Of a DNA stretch of 32,474 bases, positions 8,760 to 16,416 are shown in pieces. The translations under genes were made by a program, and so were the position numbers. The notes beneath the pieces are model-generated. The model had not been told where the DNA came from, made no database searches, and worked only from the letters and a program-made list of their open reading frames with translations. The stretch's first letter is position 1; each line of letters starts with the position of its first letter. Source of the stretch: Lachnoclostridium sp. UBA7097 (lineage in GTDB: Bacteria > Bacillota > Clostridia > Lachnospirales > Lachnospiraceae); contig DKYP01000126.1 of NCBI GenBank assembly GCA_002499945.1, positions 974-33,447 on the forward strand, read 5' to 3'.

Positions 8760-8787
8760 CCTAAGCTATGTATTTGTTAAGCTTAGG
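8760..8787. terminator. Hairpin between cheY and cheA
   Basis: CCTAAGCT (8760-8767) pairs with AGCTTAGG (8780-8787). In the direction of che transcription it is followed by CTTCTGGTTTTAC, a poor T-run, so it may be an attenuator or RNA-processing site reducing cheA relative to cheY rather than a full terminator. Confidence 0.45.
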
Positions 8788-8804
8788 AGTTTCTTTGCTA
8801 ATAT

Positions 8805-9200
8805 TTATGGTATCAGTTCCAGTTTTCTTAAAACACTTTCAAACTTTGTCTGGTCTATAGGCTTCCCTGCATATGCAACACAGCCAAGGTCAAATGCTTT
8901 GTTTACATTAGCCCCTTCATTCAGTGCCGTTGTCATAATAATTTTAGCCCTTTCTTCCTCAGGGATTTTCCTCTCCTGCTCAATATCCCTGATAGCCTTT
9001 AATGCCTGGTACCCGTCAAATGCCGGCATCATTATATCAAGGCATACAAGGTCATAAGGAGTCTCTGCATCAAGTGCCATAAGATATGCATCTACTGCTT
9101 CCATTCCATCAACTGTAACATCACATTCACCAAATTTTGATAAAAACTTCAGCATAAACTTCCTGCTTGCAAAATCATCCTCTGCAATAAGTATTCTCAT
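8805..9200 (-). CDS. cheY: CheY-like single-domain response regulator
   Basis: This receiver-only protein has 131 residues with no output domain. It has acidic residues E7/D8/D9, phospho-acceptor D55 in LVCLDIMMP, a TTA motif in place of the switch threonine region, and the conserved lysine in AGKPID. The start at 9200 (MRILIAEDD) was chosen over the longer open frame because a perfect GGAGGT lies immediately upstream. It carries a longer loop before D55 and between helix 3 and strand 4 (EQERKIPEEERAK) than E. coli CheY, so it may be a specialised relay rather than the main motor-binding CheY. Its place between cheB and cheA argues that CheA phosphorylates it. Confidence 0.85.
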   Translation of the reverse strand: MRILIAEDDFASRKFMLKFLSKFGECDVTVDGMEAVDAYLMALDAETPYDLVCLDIMMPAFDGYQALKAIRDIEQERKIPEEERAKIIMTTALNEGANVNKAFDLGCVAYAGKPIDQTKFESVLRKLELIP

Positions 9201-9264
9201 AATTACCTCCATTCTGCCATATATAGTATACATATGGCACCATTATTAATTTCCCTCTATATGT

Positions 9265-10290
9265 TTAAGGTATCGAATTAAGTATATTATACACCTTTGC
9301 TGCGATATTTTCCAGTGGTACCTGGTATTCAACAGCCCCGATATCAAAAGCTACCTTTGGCATTCCATAGACAACACAGCTTTTTTCATCCTGCCCTATT
9401 GTATGCGCACCCGCCTTGCGCATTGCACTAAGCCCAAGTGCCCCGTCACCGCCCATTCCTGTAAGTATTACCCCTAGTGCATTACTTGCTGCCACATTTG
9501 CAACAGAACGGAATAATACATCTACTGAAGGACAGTGCCCGTTGACTTTTTCGCCTTCTTTACATTCAACACGGTATACATTGCCTGATTTAACCAGGCG
9601 CATATGTTTGTCACCTGGTGCAATAAGGATTTTACCTCTTTCAAGTATATCGCCATTCTCTGCTTCCTTTGCAGCTACCCTGCACTGGTTGTTAAGCCTT
9701 TCTGCGTACATTTTAGTAAACCCAGGCGGCATATGCTGTACAATTACAGTGCCCGGTATATCAACATTAAATCTTTTTACTACATTATAAATTGCCTCTG
9801 TACCTCCTGTAGAAGCGCCTATTGCAACTACTTTATCCGGGTACTGCCTTCCTGTTGAATTTACTTTAAATTCCTCTGCTGCCTTATACTTGCCGACCTT
9901 GACCGTAGATGCAATCTTTATCTTTGTTATAAGCTCTCCTCTTATCCATGCACCCAGCTGTTCATTGTTCATGCCCTGCGGTTTATCAACGAAATCAACT
10001 GCACCATTTGCCATTGCATCAAAAACTGCTGAATTAAGCGAACTAATCATAACTGTAGGTATAGGATGCTGTGGCATAAGCCTTTTAAGAAATGCTATGC
10101 CGTCCATCCTTGGCATTTCAACGTCCAGCGTCATTACATCAGGTTCATAACGTATAATCATGTCCCTTGCCTGGTATGGGTCTGCTGCTGTTGCCACTAC
10201 ATGAATCATTGGGTCACTGTCGAGTATCTGTGACAACATATTCCTGAACAGCGCTGAATCATCAACAACTAAAACTCTTATAGGCCTCAT
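9265..10290 (-). CDS. cheB: Chemotaxis protein-glutamate methylesterase/glutaminase CheB
   Basis: CheB removes methyl groups from chemoreceptor glutamates and deamidates glutamines, opposing CheR. The 341 residues have an N-terminal receiver domain (D10/D11, phospho-acceptor D56, K103 in DKP), a linker (about 120-150), and a C-terminal esterase domain. The catalytic triad is visible as Ser160 (GASTGG), His186 (QHMPPGF) and Asp282 (GMGGDGALG). Length and order are standard. It lies 43 bases downstream of cheR and 64 bases upstream of the CheY-like gene. A GGAAGGGA ribosome site precedes the start. Confidence 0.97.
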   Translation of the reverse strand: MRPIRVLVVDDSALFRNMLSQILDSDPMIHVVATAADPYQARDMIIRYEPDVMTLDVEMPRMDGIAFLKRLMPQHPIPTVMISSLNSAVFDAMANGAVDFVDKPQGMNNEQLGAWIRGELITKIKIASTVKVGKYKAAEEFKVNSTGRQYPDKVVAIGASTGGTEAIYNVVKRFNVDIPGTVIVQHMPPGFTKMYAERLNNQCRVAAKEAENGDILERGKILIAPGDKHMRLVKSGNVYRVECKEGEKVNGHCPSVDVLFRSVANVAASNALGVILTGMGGDGALGLSAMRKAGAHTIGQDEKSCVVYGMPKVAFDIGAVEYQVPLENIAAKVYNILNSIP

Positions 10291-10333
10291 AAATTTTACA
10301 TCCCTTCCTTATATTTTATTAATATGCTTTATC

Positions 10334-11137
10334 TCATTTCATGTAGATTGAGGGCTGCACATACCGGAACGGCGTGTTTACTTTATCAATACTTTCTGTG
10401 GTACCTATAAACAGGAAACCACCTTTTTCCATATGGCTGTAAATCCTGTTCAGAAGCTTTGTCTTGGTGTCCTCATCAAAGTATATCATAACATTCCGCA
10501 GAAATACTATATGGAACAGTCCCTTAAATTTAATTTCATCCATAAGGTTAAACTGCCTGAATACCAGTTCTTTCCTTAATTCTGCCTTAACCTGGTATTC
10601 TTCATTGGAAATACGTGTAAAATACTTTCTCTTCCATTTATCTGGAAGCGGGGTTATCTGCTCTGCAAGATACTTTCCCTCCATTGCATGTTTAAGCACC
10701 CTTGTTGATAAATCTGTGGCAAGCACCTGTGTGTTCCATCCAGGTGTCATTCCAAAAAATTCTTTTAAAATCATTGCAATTACATAAGGTTCCTCTCCTG
10801 TTGAAGAAGCAGCAGACCATACCCTTGCATCTTTCTTTGCTGCTGCACTCTGCTTTATCCATGGAAGTGCAACTTTCTGCATATACTCAAAGTGTACTGG
10901 TTCCCTCATAAAAAATGTATGGTTTGTAGTAAGTACATTAATCATATTGGTAGCTTCTTCACCGCCAGGGTCTTGTTGTACCTTTGCAATATATTCACTA
11001 TAACTCTGGTACCCATTCCTTAAAAGATAGTTTTCAAGCCTTCCTGCTATTAATACCCTTTTCTGTGACAGATTAATTCCGTATTTACTGTGGACATATG
11101 ATACAATCCACGAAAACTCTTTATCTGTAAGCTGCAT
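10334..11137 (-). CDS. cheR: Chemotaxis protein methyltransferase CheR
   Basis: CheR transfers methyl groups from S-adenosylmethionine to receptor glutamates. In 267 residues it shows the helical N-terminal domain (about 1-75) and a Rossmann-type catalytic domain with the SAM motif WSAASSTGEEPY, the acidic ATDLS motif and FLRNVMIYF. The last is usually FCRNVLIYF, so a leucine stands where cysteine is common. I chose the ATG at 11137 (MQLTDKEF) because GAGGTGG lies just upstream; two earlier in-frame ATGs (11149, 11185) have poorer ribosome sites. An 8-bp stem (11155-11162 with 11168-11175) lies in the leader between the phosphoesterase gene and this start. It begins the che part of the operon. 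Confidence 0.95.
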   Translation of the reverse strand: MQLTDKEFSWIVSYVHSKYGINLSQKRVLIAGRLENYLLRNGYQSYSEYIAKVQQDPGGEEATNMINVLTTNHTFFMREPVHFEYMQKVALPWIKQSAAAKKDARVWSAASSTGEEPYVIAMILKEFFGMTPGWNTQVLATDLSTRVLKHAMEGKYLAEQITPLPDKWKRKYFTRISNEEYQVKAELRKELVFRQFNLMDEIKFKGLFHIVFLRNVMIYFDEDTKTKLLNRIYSHMEKGGFLFIGTTESIDKVNTPFRYVQPSIYMK

Positions 11138-11154
11138 GTTCCACCTCATTCCTG

Positions 11155-11175
11155 TAAAGCCGCCCCACGGCTTTA
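11155..11175. promoter_or_regulatory. Small hairpin in the cheR leader
   Basis: TAAAGCCG (11155-11162) and CGGCTTTA (11168-11175) form a perfect 8-bp stem with a five-base loop, 17 bases before the chosen cheR start. There is no T-run, so it is not a terminator. It could influence translation or mark an RNA-processing point between the housekeeping and che parts of the operon. Confidence 0.4.
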
Positions 11176-11193
11176 ACTTCCCCATCCTTTATA

Positions 11194-11682
11194 TCACATA
11201 TATATAATTGAATAATCTGTACTGCCATTATCATTAACTGTCATAACCGCATATGTAGGCTTTCCGCCTTCCTGCCTCGGTCTTGACAGGCTGCCAGGAT
11301 TTATTACCACCATGCCAGGTGTCTTATCTAACAGCGGCTCATGGGTATGCCCGAACATCACTATCCCTGCCCCGTTTTCCCTGGCTATGTCTTTCATTGT
11401 ATCTATCCCCCAGTTGCCGCCATATGTATGGCCATGTGTAATAAATGCCTTATGCCCTGCTATATCTATAAGCTTTGCAGACTGCACGGCAGATAATGAG
11501 TCACAGTTCCCCCTTACCATTTCAACAGGGCAGCAGGCAAGCTCCTTTATAACATCAGGACTGCACATAAAATCGCCAAGATGTATCATTAAATCAAGGC
11601 TTTTTCCCATATTGGCTATAGCTTTCCTTAGATTTGTATTATTTCCATGAGTATCACTTACAATCAATATTTTCACTGGCAT
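11194..11682 (-). CDS. YfcE/MJ0936-family metallophosphoesterase
   Basis: This small phosphodiesterase of 162 residues belongs to the calcineurin-like superfamily. All metal-binding motifs are present: SDTHGN (residues 9-14), HLGDF, GNCD, THGHTYG and FGHTHEP. Family members hydrolyse phosphodiester substrates in vitro with a two-metal centre; the natural substrate is usually unknown. The start codon directly abuts the rdgB stop codon, so the two are translated from one message. The pairing of rdgB with this phosphoesterase is common in Firmicutes. It is followed by cheR after 56 bases. Confidence 0.9.
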   Translation of the reverse strand: MPVKILIVSDTHGNNTNLRKAIANMGKSLDLMIHLGDFMCSPDVIKELACCPVEMVRGNCDSLSAVQSAKLIDIAGHKAFITHGHTYGGNWGIDTMKDIARENGAGIVMFGHTHEPLLDKTPGMVVINPGSLSRPRQEGGKPTYAVMTVNDNGSTDYSIIYM

Positions 11683-12285
11683 TTATATTACCCCTTCTTC
11701 TACAAGCCTTTTATGCATTGCCCGGAGCGCCCTGCCCCTGTGGCTTATGGCGTTTTTCTCCTCCGGCTTAAGCTGTGCTGTTGTACATCCTTTTTCTGGA
11801 AGGTAAAATATGGGGTCATATCCAAAGCCGTTCCCCCCTTTTTCTTCATATGCAATGCGTCCCTCCACCTTCCCCTCTGTGGTAATGACCCTGCCATCAG
11901 GGAAAACACATGCCATTGCACATACAAACCTTGCACTTCTTTCATCACCCTCTGCATCTTTAAGTTCTTCTATTATATGGTTATTCTTAATTGTATATGG
12001 TGTATCTTCCCCCATATACCTTGCAGAATAAATACCTGGTGCACCGCCAAGGTAATCAACCTCAAGCCCTGAATCATCCGCAAGCACCATTAAACCTGTG
12101 GCTTCTGATACAGTTTTTGCCTTTATTACTGCATTTTCTTCAAATGTAGAACCGTCTTCTTTAATATCAATATCTTTAAGCCCTTCATCCTCCAGTGATA
12201 CATATTCTATGCCATCCCCTGCAAGAATTCCGCGTATTTCTTTTATTTTATCCTGGTTGCAGGTGGCAACAATAATTTTCCTCAT
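11683..12285 (-). CDS. rdgB: XTP/dITP diphosphatase (RdgB/HAM1 family)
   Basis: This house-cleaning enzyme hydrolyses non-canonical purine nucleoside triphosphates (dITP, XTP) to monophosphate and pyrophosphate, keeping them out of DNA. The 200-residue protein has the N-terminal substrate motif IIVATCNQDKIKEI, the catalytic LADDSGLEVDYLGGAPG block, FGYDPIF, and the C-terminal AISHRGRAL base-recognition motif, all typical. It overlaps the amidase stop by four bases (ATGA) upstream and abuts the phosphoesterase downstream, so it is coupled to both. Confidence 0.95.
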   Translation of the reverse strand: MRKIIVATCNQDKIKEIRGILAGDGIEYVSLEDEGLKDIDIKEDGSTFEENAVIKAKTVSEATGLMVLADDSGLEVDYLGGAPGIYSARYMGEDTPYTIKNNHIIEELKDAEGDERSARFVCAMACVFPDGRVITTEGKVEGRIAYEEKGGNGFGYDPIFYLPEKGCTTAQLKPEEKNAISHRGRALRAMHKRLVEEGVI

Positions 12286-13433
12286 TCCAGTGCCTCCATT
12301 ATTCCTTTATAAATACCTTTGGCAACCTTTTCACGGCCGCTCTTTTTTAATATATATTTTAAGTCCGATTTATTAGACATATACCCAATCTCTATAATTG
12401 ATGCCGGAACTTCTGAATGGTGCATAATATAAAGCCCTTCCCTTCTTATAACACCACGCTTCTTGTTGCCAATTTCTTCTGCCACATTATTAAGAAGAAT
12501 CTGGGAAAGCTTTTTATTGCCCAGCTTTGAATTAAGGGGTTTCCTTCTGGAATACAGTGTTTCTACACCATATGCCTTGTCGTTTTTCCCGTTTTTTCCT
12601 GAAGAATTACAGTGTATGCTTATAAAAAGGTCTGCTTCAAGGTTATTGGCAAGATTTGTCCTTGCTGCCTTGGTTACTCTCCTGTCAGTAAGACGTGTAT
12701 AATAAACTTTTATATCTGTTTTGTCTAACAGCTGTTTAAGTTCTTTAAGTACCAGGAGATTGTAATCTTTCTCACGGTCGCCCCTGGCAGAAGAAGTACC
12801 TTCATCAATCCCGCCATGTCCTGCATCCACAACTATTATTTTATCATATACATCCCTTGGCCTGGCAAGTGAAATAAAATAAGCTTTATCTGTTTCATAA
12901 AGTGCAGGTGCATATAAATGTTTTGTCTTTAATTCCAGTTCTGCCCTGTACTTTTTTTTCTTCACAGAATACCTTATATTTATACTTTCTGCAATATCTT
13001 TTTTATTCTTTTTATTAACTTTTCCTGTATATTTCCTGCCATTATTATGCCTGGCTATATCTTCATTTTTAAGCTTTCTGCCCTTAGCACTTTCAATAAC
13101 AAGGCGTATGCCCTGTTCCATATACTCATCACTTAAATATACCGCTGCACCTGTCGGGACAGCAGACTTTTTTATCTCAACATATATACTGCTGCGTTCT
13201 GTAATCTGTGCTTTATCTGTTTTTACTGGTAATTCATACACAGAAACTTTTTTCTTCTGGCCAGGCTGCTTTTTAACATTATCACTGTTATTTAATACTG
13301 CTGTGCCGTCAGCCATAACCATTTTGCCATTATCCCTGATAATATCCCCCGGGTGGAAAACAGATAGTGCCAGCACAGCCGCAAGAAGTACAACGCTTTG
13401 TACTGCAAACCTTTGCCACTCTTTCTCTTTCAT
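12282..13433 (-). CDS. N-acetylmuramoyl-L-alanine amidase (Amidase_3)
   Basis: This exported peptidoglycan hydrolase has 383 residues. An N-terminal membrane/signal segment (about 9-25) is followed by a Lys-rich region and a beta-rich domain (about 80-192) resembling AMIN-type domains. The catalytic Amidase_3 domain (about 198-383) follows. Zinc ligands and the catalytic acid are visible: His206 (DAGHGG), Glu221 (REKDYN), His274 (SIHCNS) and Glu348 (IIEIGYMSN). It cleaves the bond between MurNAc and L-Ala in the wall. It is the first gene after a good promoter (13473-13501) and overlaps rdgB by four bases. A role in cell separation or in making room for the flagellum is possible, but not shown. 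Confidence 0.92.
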   Translation of the reverse strand: MKEKEWQRFAVQSVVLLAAVLALSVFHPGDIIRDNGKMVMADGTAVLNNSDNVKKQPGQKKKVSVYELPVKTDKAQITERSSIYVEIKKSAVPTGAAVYLSDEYMEQGIRLVIESAKGRKLKNEDIARHNNGRKYTGKVNKKNKKDIAESINIRYSVKKKKYRAELELKTKHLYAPALYETDKAYFISLARPRDVYDKIIVVDAGHGGIDEGTSSARGDREKDYNLLVLKELKQLLDKTDIKVYYTRLTDRRVTKAARTNLANNLEADLFISIHCNSSGKNGKNDKAYGVETLYSRRKPLNSKLGNKKLSQILLNNVAEEIGNKKRGVIRREGLYIMHHSEVPASIIEIGYMSNKSDLKYILKKSGREKVAKGIYKGIMEALE

Positions 13434-13472
13434 AGCTACCCCGTTCTATGTCTGGTTAAAATAACACTATCT

Positions 13473-13501
13473 AGTATACAATATATCTCGTTCATATGCA
13501 A
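13473..13501 (-). promoter_or_regulatory. Sigma-A-type promoter of the amidase-rdgB-che run
   Basis: On the minus strand TTGCAT (13501-13496), a 17-base spacer and TATACT (13478-13473) give a strong housekeeping-type match. The expected start of transcription lies about 33 bases before the amidase ATG. No flagellar sigma-28-like sequence was noticed here. Confidence 0.7.
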
Positions 13502-13539
13502 CTTTTCAGGGAATTTTAACTAAAAATTCCTTTAACCAG

Positions 13540-13587
13540 AAAAAACCCTTTAAAAACCCATCCCCTAAAAGACTGGTTTTTAAAGGG
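13540..13587 (-). terminator. Rho-independent terminator of the MoxR/VWA locus
   Basis: On the minus strand a perfect 13-base stem (13587-13575 with 13558-13546) with a 16-base loop is followed at once by six T residues (13545-13540). It starts 10 bases past the stop codon of the double-VWA gene and clearly ends that transcript. Confidence 0.9.
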
Positions 13588-13596
13588 CTTATATAA

Positions 13597-16398
13597 CTAT
13601 CTCTCCCTTTCCCTTTGTTTTGCAAGCAGGCTTCCTATATCAAGCATGTCCTGTACATCTTCCTTTCTGGCACGCCTGCTGTTTCCTGCCTTCCTCCTGC
13701 CATCTGCCGCCACTTTTTCTGCCTTTATGGCAGCACCAGCATCTGCCGCTCCCTGTGCTTCCCTGCCACTTTCTGCTGTCCCGCCCCCTTTTTCTTTACT
13801 GCCTGCTGCCTTTACTGCGGCTGTCCTTTCCTTTACTGCCATTGCAAGTTTAGCACCAAGCCTTATATCAAGCCTTCTGTATGTTATATCTATTAACAGG
13901 ACTATTACCGCAGCTGCCAGCAATGGTACAGTTATATTTTTACTTGCCTGTACCTGCTCCGGGCTGCTGTCAAATATCCCGTCAAGGTTTTCTATAAACC
14001 TGCCTGCTGTCTGGCTTACAAAACTGTCAATGCAGTCTGTGGCATCTGCAAACCTGTATTCCTGTGAATACTGCATTACAAGCCTTGTATTCTTTGAATC
14101 TTTTACAACACCATCTTCTGTATTTGTAACATTTATAGAGTAAACCCCTGTTTCTGTTGTTTCTGTTTCCCCTTCAAATACCCCTGGTGAAGTTGCTTTA
14201 AGTTCTATTTCTGTTTTTTTGCCATCCTTTCCTGTACAGGTTGCTTTTACCTTTGTTTTCCCAGAATATTCCTTTGTTGTATATACAATCCTGCCCTTGC
14301 TGCCCTCCTGTAACACACTGGCTGTACTGCCCTCTTCTTCTGCAATATCAGTAACCCAGTTTACTATGCTTTTCCAGAAATCAGGATAACCACTCCATGA
14401 AGCATAATTCCCTGTCCACTGGTTTGTTACATCTGAGGTAAAGGCAACAGTGCGTCCAAGCCCGTACTGCCAGCAGGCAAGCACAGGGTCATCATCCTTA
14501 TCTGAGGAAAGCACCAGCTGCGCTTCAGGTTTTATGCTTGTTGCGACATACCCTGCCATTGCCGGCAGCCCCTCCATTGCCATTTCACTCAATACACCGC
14601 CAGTATTTTTTATTATTGGCGTAAACACCCTGTTTACTATATATTCTTTCTGTGCAAGGTATACCTCCTGTGCAAATATCCTTGAAAGCTCTGTACCAGC
14701 CTTTGTATTATAAAACCTTCCGCCACTTGCCTCTGCAAGCCTCTGTAAGAAATTATCATCAGCATCAGTCCCTATGGAAACTGTAGAAAGTGTTATATTA
14801 TTCTTCTCCAGTTTCTCAATAAGTCCCGGGTATGCATTGTAAAAATCGTCCTGTCCGTCTGTAAGCAGTATTATATGCTTTATCTGGCAGTCAAGCTTCC
14901 TGATTTTCTCATAAGCTTCCCTTACGGCGGGGTATATACTGGTCCCGCCACCTTCCTTTATTCCATAAATCCCGCTTTTTATGCCTTCTTTGTCATCTGC
15001 TTTCTGTATCTTTACATTCCAGCTGTACATATCATCAAATGATATTACACCTGCACTGTCTGTGTCACGCAGGTTATCTATTGCAGAAGCAGCAGCGTCT
15101 TTTGCCATTTCAAGCTTACTATTGCTTCCGTCATCCATTGCCATGCTTCCCGATTTATCAATTACCATTATCATGCCCATTTCTGGTATTTTCTTATCCT
15201 GTGAAATATCCATATTGACAGGAAGCACATCCTCTATAGGCGTATCTTTGTAACCTCCAAGTGCAAAGCTTCTTTTGCCCCCAGTGGCAACAAACCCGCC
15301 ACCATAATCCTGCACATATGAAGAAAGCGAATTTTTAAAACCCTCTGGCAGGCCGTCCGCAGCAGTATTTTCCATAATAATGCACTTGTATTTATTCATG
15401 CCTTCAAGGCTGTCTGGTGCTGAAGCAGGACTTAAAATATCAAAACTTATATTAGCGGAAGAAAGCAGTTTCCTAAATTCCCTTGCTTCATTCCTTGCGC
15501 CCTCAATAACAAGTATCTTCTCTGCACCGCCCGCTTCTGTAACCGCCTGGTATTCATTATTAATGCTTATTGTATCTTTATCAGGTATTATTACTGCCTT
15601 ATATTCAGCGAACCCCTCTTTTTTTCTTGTATCCTGGAAAATAAATGAATTGCTGCCCTCCTGCAGTGTGACATTTTCCTGTTTACTAAGTTTACCCCCT
15701 GTATAAAGCTGCAAAACCGCATTTGTATTAACAGTGCTTTCAACTTCAACCTGTACCCTGAACTTATCACCTGCCTGTATTTTCTCTGGCACTAAAAGGT
15801 CTGACACATAGGCTTCATTATCAACCTTTAGTTCTTTCTTTAAAACATTAACCTCAACATTTTCTGACATAAGCAGTGCGCCCATTTTCTCAAGCTGCCC
15901 TTCATTCTGGTTCCCGTCTGTTAAAAGGACTATGCGTTTCGCTTCATCATCATCAAAAAGTGCCATGCCTGCCCTTATAGCCTTCTCAATATTGGTAGAA
16001 GTAACCACAGGCATTGTTTCCACACCAGTAAACATGCTGGTATCCGACATAAACTGCTCAACCCTTGCATCTGCGCCAAATGCCACTACTGCCACCCTGT
16101 TTCCATCCGGTACTTCCTTAAGCGCATCCTGCACCATTCTGGCAGCCTCTTCCCTGTTTGCGGCAAAGCTTTCTGAAACATCAATTAAAAATACTGTCCC
16201 TGTATCCCTTGAACTTACATTAACTGATATATCCGCCATAGCACATATAATTAAAGATAAAAGCAGCGCCCTTATGCCTATAATAAAACCCTTACGCACT
16301 TTATTGCCAATCCTTAAACTGCGTGATGTTACAAGCAGAAACACTATAACAACAGGTATTAATAATAATATAACTGGATATTGCACAACAGCTTTCAT
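13597..16398 (-). CDS. Large membrane protein with two VWA domains and a GATase-like domain
   Basis: This protein has about 933 residues. Two membrane segments (about 8-25 and 38-56) precede a first VWA domain (about 68-235) with metal-site motif DVSES (D73). A beta-sandwich-like region follows, then a class I glutamine-amidotransferase-like fold (about 290-390, ending GGGFVATGG). A second VWA domain has DKSGSM near residue 411. A further beta region and a membrane segment (about 829-846) precede an Ala/Lys/Glu-rich cytoplasmic tail of about 90 residues. No catalytic cysteine is evident in the GATase-like part, so it is probably structural. The ATG at 16398 was chosen because GGGGGA lies just upstream. 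It is the last gene of the MoxR/DUF58/BatA run. VWA proteins are known MoxR partners; a role in envelope assembly is inferred. Confidence 0.85.
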   Translation of the reverse strand: MKAVVQYPVILLLIPVVIVFLLVTSRSLRIGNKVRKGFIIGIRALLLSLIICAMADISVNVSSRDTGTVFLIDVSESFAANREEAARMVQDALKEVPDGNRVAVVAFGADARVEQFMSDTSMFTGVETMPVVTSTNIEKAIRAGMALFDDDEAKRIVLLTDGNQNEGQLEKMGALLMSENVEVNVLKKELKVDNEAYVSDLLVPEKIQAGDKFRVQVEVESTVNTNAVLQLYTGGKLSKQENVTLQEGSNSFIFQDTRKKEGFAEYKAVIIPDKDTISINNEYQAVTEAGGAEKILVIEGARNEAREFRKLLSSANISFDILSPASAPDSLEGMNKYKCIIMENTAADGLPEGFKNSLSSYVQDYGGGFVATGGKRSFALGGYKDTPIEDVLPVNMDISQDKKIPEMGMIMVIDKSGSMAMDDGSNSKLEMAKDAAASAIDNLRDTDSAGVISFDDMYSWNVKIQKADDKEGIKSGIYGIKEGGGTSIYPAVREAYEKIRKLDCQIKHIILLTDGQDDFYNAYPGLIEKLEKNNITLSTVSIGTDADDNFLQRLAEASGGRFYNTKAGTELSRIFAQEVYLAQKEYIVNRVFTPIIKNTGGVLSEMAMEGLPAMAGYVATSIKPEAQLVLSSDKDDDPVLACWQYGLGRTVAFTSDVTNQWTGNYASWSGYPDFWKSIVNWVTDIAEEEGSTASVLQEGSKGRIVYTTKEYSGKTKVKATCTGKDGKKTEIELKATSPGVFEGETETTETGVYSINVTNTEDGVVKDSKNTRLVMQYSQEYRFADATDCIDSFVSQTAGRFIENLDGIFDSSPEQVQASKNITVPLLAAAVIVLLIDITYRRLDIRLGAKLAMAVKERTAAVKAAGSKEKGGGTAESGREAQGAADAGAAIKAEKVAADGRRKAGNSRRARKEDVQDMLDIGSLLAKQRERER

Positions 16399-16416
16399 AA
16401 AATCCCCCATTTAATA

